Origin: Pleurostoma richardsiae
Lineage: Eukaryota > Ascomycota > Sordariomycetes > Calosphaeriales > Pleurostomataceae
Assembly: GCA_030052745.1 (NCBI GenBank)
Contig: JANBVO010000003.1
Location: 2,140,251 to 2,204,250 of the forward strand
DNA: 64,000 bases
Direction: 5' to 3'
Shown: one piece after another, positions 41,323-52,120 of the stretch
Numbering within the stretch: position 1 is the stretch's first letter
Layout of the letters: every line of letters begins with the position of its first letter
The notes under the pieces: model-generated
What the model saw: only the letters and a program-made list of their open reading frames with translations
Told to the model about the DNA's origin: nothing
Databases searched by the model: none
Made by a program: the position numbers and the translations under genes

Positions 41323-43626
41323 TTAGTCCTTAGACGTGTCTGGAAGCGACTTCTCGTCGGAAGTGTCCTCGTCGGACGAGTCGAATTTGAGAAGATACTC
41401 CTTTTCGTACGCAGGAGACACAACAAACTGCTTAGCCTCAGTGTCGAATTTGTACCAGTCGCCTTGGGCAGCAAGATCGCAGGCAAGATACAGTATCCAC
41501 AGCTTCCTCCTCTCAGTAAAGGACGCGACTTCAAGTCTCTTTTCTTGCTCATCAACAACTTCGCCATCGAAATAGTTTTCCGGGAACAGATTTTCCGCCC
41601 ACACAAGACCCCGGAGGTCCCAGTGTTCCGGGAGTGGACGAATTGGGGGACTTGGGGGTTGATTCGTCTTGGATGTGTTATTCTTGGAGGTGTCATTCTT
41701 CTCAGAGATGTCATTCTTTTTGTCGCCGTCCGGAGCATTCCTTGTATCCTGATTGCGTGGTAGCTGGATTGGCTGCTCAGGGAACTTGGAGATGTCAATC
41801 TTCTTGTCGTCCGGAAGATTTTTCATGATCCAGTTGAGCATTAAAGTGAGCAGATGGAAGTTGAAGCCGTCTTGGAGATGAGCCATCGCTACCGGATGAT
41901 CTGCCATACAGAGCATGAAGGCGAGGCGGACGAATATATACGCTAGTACGTTAGGGTCCCCAAAACGGGCGAAGACGATCTGGTCGGTACGGTTGGCAAG
42001 CTCCTGAGCTTCGAAAAACGAAACGGAAGGAGGAAGGTCGGGTGCCATCTCATGAACGACACCGCTAATTGGATAATCGTTTGGTAAAGGGTTGATACGC
42101 CTGTAAATCTGATTGCTATCGACGCCGTATTCGAGTATTGCATTCCCGTTGGAGATAGCAATATGTGATCCAGTTGTGATCCATTGTCTCGACTTCCGCG
42201 CAATGGCGTTGTCGAGTTGAGACAGAAATCTGTCGTTCAACTCGGCTACATCTGCACGCTTTCCCGTAAAGAAACGTGCATGTAGCCGTACAAAGGCGTT
42301 GTCGACACCAGGGTCCTCTGAATTCATTATAGGCTCGAACAGCGTTAGGATCGATTCCCGGGCAGAGTTGAATGGATCCGCAACACACAAGCTCTTCGTA
42401 TAGAAGAAGAGTTGCTGAATAGCTTCTGGCCGAGCAAGAATCGCGAGATGGTGATAGAGCCTGCCGGTAGTAGGAGCCTTGTCGCTTGCTCTTGAGTACC
42501 AATAACGACTGACGCCCGTCCATACCTCACGATCACGCATATCCTCATCTTCGATAGCCATTCTGTATCGACCTAGGTCTCCGAGACACTCGATCCACGT
42601 GTCTTCGAAAGCAGGTACTGTCTCGTATAGCAACGCCATCATAGAGTACGCCAAGTAGATGAATGTAAGCATATGCTCGAGCGAGTGCGGTAGCCGGTGC
42701 CGAAGGAGCTCTAGGAAGCTATGGATTCCGTGACGCCACATGCGTGCCGGCATAGCATACTTGGACGCAAGCCTACGGAGGGCTGGGCTGGCACTTGGGT
42801 GTTGGGAGGCTAGGAAGAAGTCGTGATGTTCGTGGAGGAGCGTTCGATGGAGCGCAATGAGTGCTTGCCATTGTTCGTTGTTGAGCTTAGGTGCATCTTC
42901 GTTCTGGGAGTTCTGTGCGTTGTCGACCTCGATACACTTGCTCTCCACCATGACCAGGCCCGCGTAGATGCCCTTGACTTCAGCGACGAGTTGCTCCTGG
43001 CTGATCGGTCGGGTGTCCGGCTGTCGGATTAGCTTCGTGGCTGACTCGTCGGTATCCTGTGGTGCGTTCTCGGCATGTCGACTCTGGAGCCTTGGAGATC
43101 GGCGGTTTGGGGCTCCGGTTTGAGGTCCTGTATATGGGCTGCCTCGGGTTTGGGCCTTCTTAGGGTGGCGGGCTGGCCCTATTTGGAGATCGGGCAAAGG
43201 AGAGGCAGCGCGAAGCGGGACCTTGACGTCGTTGGTTTCTTCCGTAGGTGTGTCATCTTGGGTCGGTGTCGAGGTCGAGGCGCTGTCAATCTGCATGCTT
43301 GCGCCTCCGTCGAGGGCATGTTGTGGTTGCGGCTGGGAGTCGTCCTGGATCAAGGTCACGGTGCTGTCAAGCTGCATGCTTTCGCCCAGGTCGAGGGCAT
43401 GTTGTGGTTGCGGCTGGGAGTCGTCCTGGATCAAGGTCACGGTGCTGTCAAGCTGCATGCTTTCGCCCAGGTCGGAGGCATGCTGTGGTTGCGGCTGGGG
43501 AGCCACCACCGCTTCGGACTCCTCGGCACTGTTGTGTTGTCATTAGCTGAGGTTGGATGCTGAAGGTGGACTTGCTACCCTACGTACGGCCTCTCCCTGT
43601 CTCGACGTCGAATGTGCGTGATCCAT
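41323..43626 (-). CDS. EST1/SMG7-type DNA/RNA-binding domain protein
   Basis: The main exon (43521-41323) has no usable ATG at its 5' end. A small exon 43626-43588 (MDHAHSTSRQGEA) with a GTACGT donor can be joined to it, giving about 745 residues; the exact acceptor is uncertain. After N-terminal repeats and a basic linker, residues ~190-560 carry the helical EST1-type core: MWRHGIHSFLELLRHRLPHS, WIECLGDLGRYRMAIEDED, WYSRASDKAP, GRLYHHLAILARPEA and LFFYTKSL, matching fungal EST1/SMG6-7-like proteins that act in telomere maintenance or nonsense-mediated decay. The tail has KNDIS/KNNTS repeats and an acidic end. Which of these roles applies is not visible. Confidence 0.75.
43252..43500. repeat. 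81-bp coding minisatellite (about 3 copies)
   Basis: Encodes three tandem 27-29-residue units of the EST1-like protein, each with QPQPQHALDLGESMQLDS followed by an Asp-rich end. The first two are nearly identical at DNA level, the third has diverged. Confidence 0.85.
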
Positions 43627-45117
43627 TTACTGTTCAACATATTCAAATGGAAAAGAGATTGTAAGGGCCGTTGTGTTCAGTTGGGTGAGGAACGTGCAGA
43701 ATTGCTAGAGTCTTGAGAGTAGGATGATTGACTGTTACTGCTCTTGGAGAAGCCGTCTCATAACAGGACTGGAAGAGAAGGAGGAAGCCCCTTTTAAGCC
43801 GGCTCCTTCCCGGAGTCTCTGTGGTTTGCGAACCATGCGGACCGGAAGCCATGATGGCCCTCCCTCGGCCTTGGCCGGACCGGACGCCTTCCTGTCCGGC
43901 CAGACGAATCGGGGCCGGAGCTGACTTGCTTCGAAGACATAGCGGGCACTGGTTGCCTTACCATGCGACGTGGCTATGGCGAGGCGAAAGAGCGGGCTTG
44001 AAGGAGGGAAGAGGGAAGAGGGGGGAGGGGGGGAGAAATCCCCTGACAGGGGTCGCCTGAGTACCAGCTCTGGGTGATGACAAGGAGAGACTTGGAACAG
44101 CTACCCAACTCACACAGAAGTCCTCGGTAACCAATACGTACACCAAGGGATGCCTTGTTGGTGGAGATTACCTGAGGAAAGGACACGACATGATCAGCAG
44201 GTTGCCCAGCATGACCATCCACACCTCCTGAGTCGAGCTCCCTTTCCTCTCGCCTCGTCTAGTGTGAGGACCTGGAGAAGTTGGAACTTCCTTGCCCACC
44301 TCCAGGGCTGTGAATTACCTCTGTAAGATGATACCACTGAGGCAAAGGCTCTCAGTGGGGGGTATGTAGGTACAAGCTTCTCCATATACGGGGGCTGAAG
44401 CGTCTTCACCGACGTGAGCAGCCCTGCTTTATCGTGTCCATTCCGGACCAGGGGGCGAAAGGGCAGGGGCGATAGCTGTCCGCGAGAATCTCGTGAAGCT
44501 TGCTCGGTGTGACTTGCCGATCCTGGAACTTCATGCAGACCGCCAGCCATGTTCGACTTAGTTTGGACACTACCACACCGCTGCCGTCTCTTGAGATGCC
44601 TTTGTAGAGTTGATGGATGCACATGCTATGGGCGTAGGTGTAGTGGTGTTATGTCCACCCCTATCCAGTCTGTCCACCCCTCCCCGGTCCAGTCGATGTG
44701 CAGCTCTAGTAAGACACGGGGCTGGCCCGATCATTTCGGAGAGCCTTCCAGTACAGTTAATAGCGCGAAATACCAGGCAGCGGGGGTAGACGTGGCAACA
44801 TATCACCAGGGCCTTTGGCATACCTCGCCATCGTAGCTGGATGTGATGGATCTTCAAGCCTTGGCACATTCGCCAGCGCAGAACAGTCTCGGGTTCTCCC
44901 TCCCCGGACACCGCACGCTAGCCCTGGCAGTGAGGCATTTGCTGCCAGGATGCAGCTACAGGGAGGTTACTGCCTTCTTCCCATCTTTTGCCCTGCCTTT
45001 ACCTTATGTAGAGCAATCTATCTGCTCTGAAACCCATCATAACATCCTGACTTCTACCATCCCGAGACACCTCTGGCATTTCCCCTCTACCGACCCTTGC
45101 ATTTCAATTGAAAGGAC
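43627..45117. other. Long gene-poor stretch
   Basis: 1.5 kb. A strongly purine-rich G/A tract occupies about 44000-44035. Short open frames on both strands lack family or splice support. Confidence 0.4.
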
Positions 45118-48112
45118 ATGGCTCACGACACTTGTCGCGGAAGTGACGATTCACTGTCTCAGGCAATCAAGAGATGGGATCATCGAGAAATATCCGGCCT
45201 TCTGCAGTCCGCTGATCCATCGGAGTTTGTCGAAACAACTCGGGAGCACCATCTCCTGTATAAGTTGGCCAAGATGAAGCTCCCTCCTAAGTTCATGACT
45301 GCCCTCATAGAGACCTGCTTGGAGACTGGAGACTACCTCGATACCTTTTTCCAATCGGATGACTTCGTCGACGAGTTTGTTAGGTCTGCGTTGAATATCG
45401 GTGATCAGGATGCTGTGAATTCCGCGATGAAGAGACGGCCGGACGTACTCAATCGGTTGAGCAACGACATCATCCAGAAGCTGGCTGAGTTTGCGGTGGC
45501 ATGCGGTGCTGGGGATATCGTAGGCCTCATGACGCAGAAGCGACCTGAACTACTCGGTGCGTTGCACAACTTCGTTGAGCAGCGTATCTGCGAACTCGCT
45601 GGAACGGCAGACGCGCTCCTCTCTTTCGCAGCAAACGCCTATAATGCCGGAGTCAAATCCAGTTCAGTCAATGCAACGAGAATCGCCGAATATATCGCAG
45701 GGCTGTCTAAAAACGCTATCCCATCAATCAATAGCCTTCCGCAGAACGCCGAAATTAGCCACATCCTCGATCCCATACTAAAGTTCAGCGGTGGGAGCCT
45801 ATCGCACGCCGGACGTGAATTCAGGCCGGCTCTTGTGAGTGCCGTCGTCGAAAGGTGCAACTGGGACGACATCTATAACATGATGGAATATGACACATTC
45901 TCGAAACTTATCGAGGCTGAGGCCAAGGAGCGCTTCCGCATTCTCGATGGTAACGCCCGTGCTCACTTTTTCCCCAACGCCTACAGCATCGGACTGGATG
46001 TTTGCCCAGTTAAAGAGTACTATCGAGAGCTTGAACGGGCACTCCTTTACATCCAGGATTGGAAACATCTGAACGATATACTAGCATGCGCAGGACAAAA
46101 AATCCCTGTGATCATCCAGCAGCTGGTTATCACTTCTCCCGATTTCAGCAAGAAGTTGGCCAGTGTCCTCGGAGAGAAGATCCTACCATCCGGTGCCGAA
46201 GGGCCTGTTGCCGAACACTTTGTGTCCGCTATAACGAGGGCTGGTGTTCTGCAACAGGAGGATTACCCCTTCCGGTCGAAAATAAATGTCAAAGATTTTC
46301 CAGCACCATCTTTACAACTGAGAGCCCTTTGCGCGCTGTGGGACAGGACTGCAAACATCCTCAAAGATCTGGATACGGACATAATATGGACCTGTCAAGA
46401 ACTCCTTGCATACATATGCGAGGTAGAAGCGCGCAAGGGATCTCTAGTCAACATCATTGGCGCCCTCGAGTCTAGAGTTGACGATATTGGGGGCCGACCT
46501 GGTACATTTGAGCTCATATTCCGGGGAGCAGCGGCGACGGGCAATCTGGATACGCTCCAGTGGTTACGTGAGAATCGATACTTCGATGGGGACTACGTAG
46601 TCGCGATCATATTTGAGCAAAAAGTAGGATATCCGGGGCTGTTCAAGTCAGATATCACGCTGTCACATCTCTTAGAAAAGGGAGTCATCCGACTGCAAGA
46701 CATCCGAGGTTTCGTCCGCGCTCATCCCATTTCTTCGGCTTGGGGGAAAAGCTATCGATTGTTGTACGGGATCCAGTTGGACCTGTGGCTACGGCTTGCG
46801 CTACTCGATGAGTCTCACGGTTTTCAGGTTATTTTGTCCACCTTAAAGCAGCTATATGCGATTCGAATCAATCGCTGCTTTGTCCAGTTGTTTCTGGAAA
46901 CTCACGCTTCGGAAAGGCAGTTGCTGCTCACAACGCAGAGCGAGCTGAAAGTTCCCTCGGACTTCGCGTACTGGCCTGACGTGCTCGACGTAGGGGGTGC
47001 CGCCTGCTTCAATCTTTTCTCCGTGTCACCATACCTGCACGAGCAAGTGAAGAACCGGCTTTCAAGATACAGATACCCAGCATGCTGGTCGTACTGCCAT
47101 CATAGTGTCATCGACCGCTATTTAGCATCCAGAAGTAGCATCGAGGACTTCACCTACATAAACGGCAAGTGGGAGCCAAAATGGCGAAAATGTGACGGAC
47201 CAGTCGACCTGTCGGGAATGAGTTTCAAGTGGATATTTGAGCTGTCGGAAGATGCACTAATGTATGAACTCATCGAGAGGAAGGCGCCGGTAAGTAAACA
47301 TCCCACGATGGTTAAACCTTGGTCTGACCGAAAGATCTAGACGCTGGGCCAGGAACAGCATCATAGCATGATCTTCGCGTCCCTCAATGCATTCAAAATG
47401 CATTGCGTTCGCTGTCGTTCAAGTTGTAAATGTGCTCTTTGTCTTCATGAAGATTCGACCGTGATCAAAGGGGAAAAGCATGTGGACAAGAGCGAAGCTT
47501 CCAGGGACGAGGAAACTAAGGACCCTGAAATAGGGATAAGCTTGCAGCCCGAGGACGGCCGTCCTATCACCGTCGAGCACAGGGTCGTCCAGCAGTCCAA
47601 GATCCTGATGAACATGATAGAGGACTTCGGCGAGAAAGCAGCGCAGACGGTCGCTCCAGTCCAGGTCAGCAGAATTATCAGACCCCCTCTCACAGCGTGC
47701 TGACAGTAGAGCCTAGGTCACTGAGACTGTCTTGAAGAAGGTTATCGAATGTTGCAGGAAGTATGTGGATGAAAAGAGCAAATTCAACTACCATACTTTC
47801 GCAGAGGATGATCTAGGCATTCTAGTAGCGACGATCAAGGCCATTGCTTATCTGGATTTTACATCCGTCTTCAAGGTCGCTTGCAAGGCTCTTGCCGAGA
47901 GGGTGAAAGGGCTGTCTCCAGCAAAACTACGCGAGATGATAGACGTACACAATGGCTGGACCGACCAAGAGAAGCAGTCAATCGACTCAGACTGGAGAGC
48001 GGCATGGCGCGAGATGTATAGAGATGACACTCCCAAAATCCTCGGATGGTGGCAACGGGAGATCGCAGATCCGCCTGATTTTCACGAGATTCTCAACGGA
48101 CTGAGCAGATAA
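45118..48112 (+). CDS. Large helical-repeat protein fused to a C-terminal Skp1-like domain
   Basis: Exons 45118-47289, 47341-47664 and 47717-48112 (introns 51 and 52 nt, both phase 0; the first has GTAAGT, CTGAC and CTAG) give 963 residues. Residues 1-724 are all-helical with ankyrin-like stretches (AAATGNLDTLQWLREN) but no named family. Residues 745-758 are Cys-rich (HCVRCRSSCKCALC). From ~789 the protein reads like Skp1: ISLQPEDGRPITVEH, QQSKILMNMIEDFG, VLKKVIECC, then LGILVATIKAIAYLDFTSVF, ACKALAERVKGLSPAKLREM and a WTDQEK helix. Skp1 links F-box proteins to cullin ubiquitin ligases. A separate Skp1 gene starting at 47368 is the alternative. Confidence 0.7.
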
Positions 48113-48177
48113 TGAAGGTGCCGCTCGGAGCCCGACGCTTCTGCCCTCGAAGCCATACCGCGAGTCCTTCAGTCACT

Positions 48178-48822
48178 TCATCGCGTCACACGGCCAGAGC
48201 TTCCGTACGTCCCACGCCTTCTCCGCGCCCTCGTGTCACGCGACTGCTGTCTGTGAGTGTCCTGTGCGGACCTCTCCTGTTTCCACCTCGCGAGCTCCTC
48301 GAACAGCCGCCGAAGTTTAGCGTCAAGCCAGGCCTTCTCCAGTCTTCTCCCCACGGATAATTCGCGCAACGTCTCGGCTGGAACCATGAAGCTCTGGCGC
48401 ATCTGCGGAAAGGAAACTGAATACCATAGTTCACGGTCTCGTCCTCGTTTATAGCAGTCCTTGACTGCCGTGCTGTCTTTGCCGAACGCGAAGGCAGGCC
48501 ACCAGTAGTCCCGAATACCAAATGCTCTCCACAATATTTCCCGAAGAAGGGCAGAATGTGACAGCTGTTCCCTTGTCCCCTCTATTGAACCCACGCTAGC
48601 CTCTAGGGAGAATATCCCATCATCAACGGATATGATGATACATCTGGCCCTTTTCCTGATTAATAGGTGGTGTGTAGATCTGGATGATCAAACGTACGCT
48701 GGCGGAGCCTGTGGCTCTATTTTACCGATGTGTTCTGAGACTGGCTCGGGCGAGCGAGCAGGTGATGTGGACCGGATCAGCCTCCGAACAGCTGCTAGAA
48801 GGTCCTTGATCGCTCTCTCCAT
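48178..48822 (-). CDS. Orphan two-exon protein
   Basis: Exon 1 48822-48698 (MERAIKDLLAAVRRLIRSTS) and exon 2 48655-48178 (42-nt intron, GTACGT donor, ATTAAT branch, TCAG acceptor) give 200 residues. The join reads PPAKRARCIIISVDDGIFSL. Exon 2 is well folded in appearance (ILWRAFGIRDYWWPAFAFG, RELWYSVSFPQMRQSFMVP) and ends in a basic RDTRARRRRGT tail. Part looks like a conserved fungal family but I cannot name it. It is convergent with the Skp1-fusion gene, 65 bp apart. Confidence 0.6.
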
Positions 48823-49915
48823 GGTGAGGGTCTCGAGGATCGCCCACAGTGTAGGGCCTGGTGTAGAGCCACTTGACCCGCGGGCCCGCTTGCACTCGGG
48901 GGCGATGGGCTGTTAAGTGCGCGAGAGCCGTCGCCGGCGCCAACGATCCTGGTGAAAGAGTCGCCCAGGGTGGCGCCGTATCGGGAAGCCCAGTGCGAAG
49001 CGCCATCAGACATTCAGCCATTCACCAGGGATGCTGATGCTCTGCCGAGGTCCTGTCTTGTTGCTTTCGAGGAAGCTGCAACGCCGCCCTCCCCACGGAT
49101 TGATGCGGGACAGCAGGGGTCAGGCACGGTACCTAGCGTCCAGTCTCATCTGGTAGTCAGGGGCATTCCCGATCAAAACTGCACCCCTGCCGCGATGGCC
49201 CGTCTTAGCGTCAGTCGTTCGTGTCTGCGCTGGACGCCGTACTGTCATAACTCGGGGCACCGTGCCCGTTCCGTGGATCAATCCGGCCCGCATCCATCTC
49301 CAAAACAGGTAGCTGCGCTAACGGAAGACCCGCCGCGGCGCGCCAATGGTAAGACATGGTGAAGAGACACAACACAGCCAATGACGTGCGGAGACGGGTG
49401 TAAGCGGCTTTGCAGAGACTCACAGGGTGGCCTCCTCGCTCAAGGCCAAGAGGTTGTCACGCTCCGTCCTCCATCGCTGACCAACGCTTGCAACACAAGT
49501 CTGCGCTTTCCCCTCCTTTCCAGTTTCCCTCGTCAGCAGCACACTGGTACGGCCAGTTCGTGAAGCCGGACCACCCTGGAGACGGACACTTTTGGCGCTC
49601 TCCTGGAGCTCGCGGGTGTCGGAACAAAAGTGTTGAACATACTAGCAGATAAGGGCTGGTTTGAGGCTGTCGATGATTTTCTAGGCCCGAAATAAACACT
49701 TCGTCTTCTTATCAATTTAATAAAAACTCCTGATGACATCGCTGAGACGTTATCATTTTCGCTGAGAGCTACAGCTGGCTACCAATAGCATATAGCATGA
49801 ATCATTTCCAGCACCATCCGTTTCTGGTTGCGACGGCGCGCTTCCAATGCCTCGAGCCTCACTATCATTTTTCCTACCATTTCAAGGCCTCTGAGGATAC
49901 TTCCCATTTCCTGTT
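48823..49915. other. Gene-poor stretch with possible exon remnant
   Basis: 1.1 kb. Near 49580-49693 one plus-strand frame reads GALLELAGVGTKVLNILADK and continues to a stop, which looks coding. It is closed upstream by a stop with no good splice, so it may be a leftover 3' exon. Confidence 0.3.
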
Positions 49916-50242
49916 CTATAAGTAGCTCTGGCTGACGAATCGTGGCAGTGGCGTCATCTTCAAGAGTAAGGTGCGATCTAGATGGAACTCTGTTAGCAAG
50001 TGTCCTGCTACTTGAATGGCAATGTCATACTCTGTGTTTTCGATCTGCCCGGGCGTCTCTGGAGGGTCTCGTTGTGGTGCATACGTCTGGGCATCTGCAA
50101 TGCCGCTTGTACTGACAGTTCGGGCGTGCCAGCCGTGGCCTATCTCTCCTGTGCTAGTGACCCGCGCTTCGAAATTGTATTGCCGCGCCAGAGGCTGGCT
50201 GCTGGGTGGCTGAATATTGGGTCTCTTGTGCTGTCTGGACAT
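49916..50242 (-). CDS. Small orphan protein
   Basis: 108 residues from ATG 50242. Basic, Gln/Pro-rich start (MSRQHKRPNIQPPSSQP), then a well-formed helix and strand region (NTEYDIAIQVAGHLLTEFHL). No intron needed, no known family. Confidence 0.45.
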   Translation of the reverse strand: MSRQHKRPNIQPPSSQPLARQYNFEARVTSTGEIGHGWHARTVSTSGIADAQTYAPQRDPPETPGQIENTEYDIAIQVAGHLLTEFHLDRTLLLKMTPLPRFVSQSYL

Positions 50243-51041
50243 GTTCCTGGAAGCGGATCGTCGTGCATGTCAGTTCCGGATTCTGGCATCCGAATGGAAC
50301 ACCGTACCTTCTGCATTCGCTTTCCCCCAAGGTGGACTTCAGTAACCTTGGTTGGTTTGTGAATTGGGGAGTCGCTCAAAGGGCAGAGTCCGTCCCAGCG
50401 GGGAGCGAAACTTTTATGTTTAGGCCGTTCGCTGGGTGGGAAGTCTGGCGAACCATGCGGACGACGAACCGTGCCGCCCCTGGCGAGAGCTGCCTGCCAG
50501 CCTGGTCGAGCAAATTGGGGCTGCAATCTCCACCAGGAGGCAGCCATACGCATGGGTGCCCTGCTACCAGCGGAGGGGAGGCTGGCCTATCCCTCCTACA
50601 GGCGCTGCACGTCCGCGACTGCCTCGGTCAGGCCATGACCGCCACCTGCTAATAGTCAAGTGCCCTCGGAACACCTATGTGGCGAGCTGTAATCAGGGGT
50701 GATATCCGCTGAGTAGGCTCGGTCCACATCTTGCCTCGATCAGACATAGCTCGAGCGGCATGAATGTTCCGGAAACGGAAATTCGAGTGGCCATCACACC
50801 ATGGCACATCGTTCAGGCCAGGCCCCGCAGTAACACACAGTGTCGACGTCCTTCTAACGCGAGCTCCTGCCACCACCCTTGCACATGTCCCCTGCCGCGA
50901 CCTCCATTACGGCGAATCACCCCTTGCCAGCGAGGCGACCGAGTAGATAAGGCAGCCGGGTGCTTCATGCAAGACCTCGCATCTCTGCTCCCATCACCTG
51001 CAAGTTTACATTTTGGTTAGGCTAGCACAGCAGGTGTCACG
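50243..51041. other. Intergenic
   Basis: 799 bp; no supported gene or repeat. Confidence 0.4.
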
Positions 51042-51630
51042 ATGGTATGTGCCCTCAGCGATGCTCAGGCGGCTCATCCTAACCTCAATAGGCCGTCAGA
51101 GATGCAGCAGGCCGCAGACCCAGACTACCAGTGCATGCCGCTGATATCCTACCTCACGCTCTCTCGCGCCGGCAGGTTCGGAGGGCTGGAGCAGAGCAAG
51201 CAGCTGTCCACGCAACTACAGAACTCATCCACGGTTTACTTCCAGGTCTACCCGACACGGTTGTCGAGGAGGTCCTGCCTATGATCGACTCGCGTCATAA
51301 ACGGGCACTGTCGCGGTTCCGGTTGCTTGTGTCTGGTAAAGACCGGGACATGACCATCTACATGAGGCGAGACAACCGAGTTGCTGTCTATGCTGATCGC
51401 GAGCAAGAGCAGCAAAAGCAAATGGAGTTAGCTTTCGTAAGTACGCCCTGGCACGGAACCCCGATACATACTAACTCTTACAGGCTGACTTGTTCCACTT
51501 TCTACTGCGATCAAATCTCATCAAAAAATCGAGTCACAAAAAGGGCATTTCGCAGAGCTTTTTCGAGATTATAAACTGTTTTGTTCTCCGGTCAATTGAT
51601 CGCGGGACGCCGCCCTCGCCCGCAAAGTAG
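51042..51630 (+). CDS. Orphan protein whose first coding exon is only ATG
   Basis: Coding exons 51042-51044, 51092-51436 and 51484-51630 with two 47-nt introns give 164 residues. Intron 1 starts directly after the ATG (GTATGT donor, CTAAC branch, AATAG acceptor). The frame downstream is open from 51092 and has no in-frame ATG until ~59 codons later, which supports the model. Intron 2 is near-perfect (GTAAGT, TACTAAC, TTACAG). The protein is helical with Arg-rich segments (ALSRRQVRRAGAEQAAVHA; KRALSRFRLLVSGKDRD) and ends FFEIINCFVLRSIDRG. No family recognised. Confidence 0.6.
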
Positions 51631-51928
51631 AGGGCCTGCGCTCGACGTATCAGTTCTCTTTGTACCTATTTTAGACTCGCATATTTTCATGCTATTGTCT
51701 AGGAAAAGCATCGCCCAGAATTTCCCAGGCGTTGCTGTCGTGTACTCGTATAGAAAGTGAGATGAATGGATGTCGTCAAGAATGTGACCCGTGCGTGTAT
51801 GCATGAGCCGCTACTCCGCTCTTAGGTCCACCCCCCCTCCCCGCGAGCATTCGCTGCTTGGTTACAAGGATGGGGTTGGTCAGCTCTCGCGGCCCACTTT
51901 TCAGGTTTACCCTACTCACCCCTTGCTC
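51631..51928. other. Short intergenic stretch before the 29-bp repeat
   Basis: Nothing recognised apart from a run-up of C/T-rich sequence near 51830. Confidence 0.35.
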
Positions 51929-52090
51929 GCCCATTCCCGACCAGAGGCCTGCTGCTCGCCCATTTCCGACCAGAGGCCTGCTGCTCGCCCATTTCCGACC
52001 AGAGGCCTGCTGCTCGCCTATTTCCGACCAGAGGCCAGCGGCTCGCCCATTTCCTACCACAAGCCTGCTACTCACCCATTTCCCACCACA
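51929..52090. repeat. 29-bp minisatellite
   Basis: About 5.5 head-to-tail copies starting at 51929, 51958, 51987, 52016, 52045 and 52074. The unit is close to GCCCATTTCCGACCAGAGGC followed by CTGCTGCTC. The first copies are almost identical and the last two diverge. It ends 30 bp before the ATG at 52121, so it lies in that gene's promoter or 5' UTR. Confidence 0.85.
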
Positions 52091-52120
52091 TTCTCCTGCC
52101 CACTCATTTCGGCGTTTGAC

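Noticed and set aside
51929-52090. 29-bp repeats of CRISPR size
   Set aside because: Units abut each other head to tail with no spacers, so this is a minisatellite.
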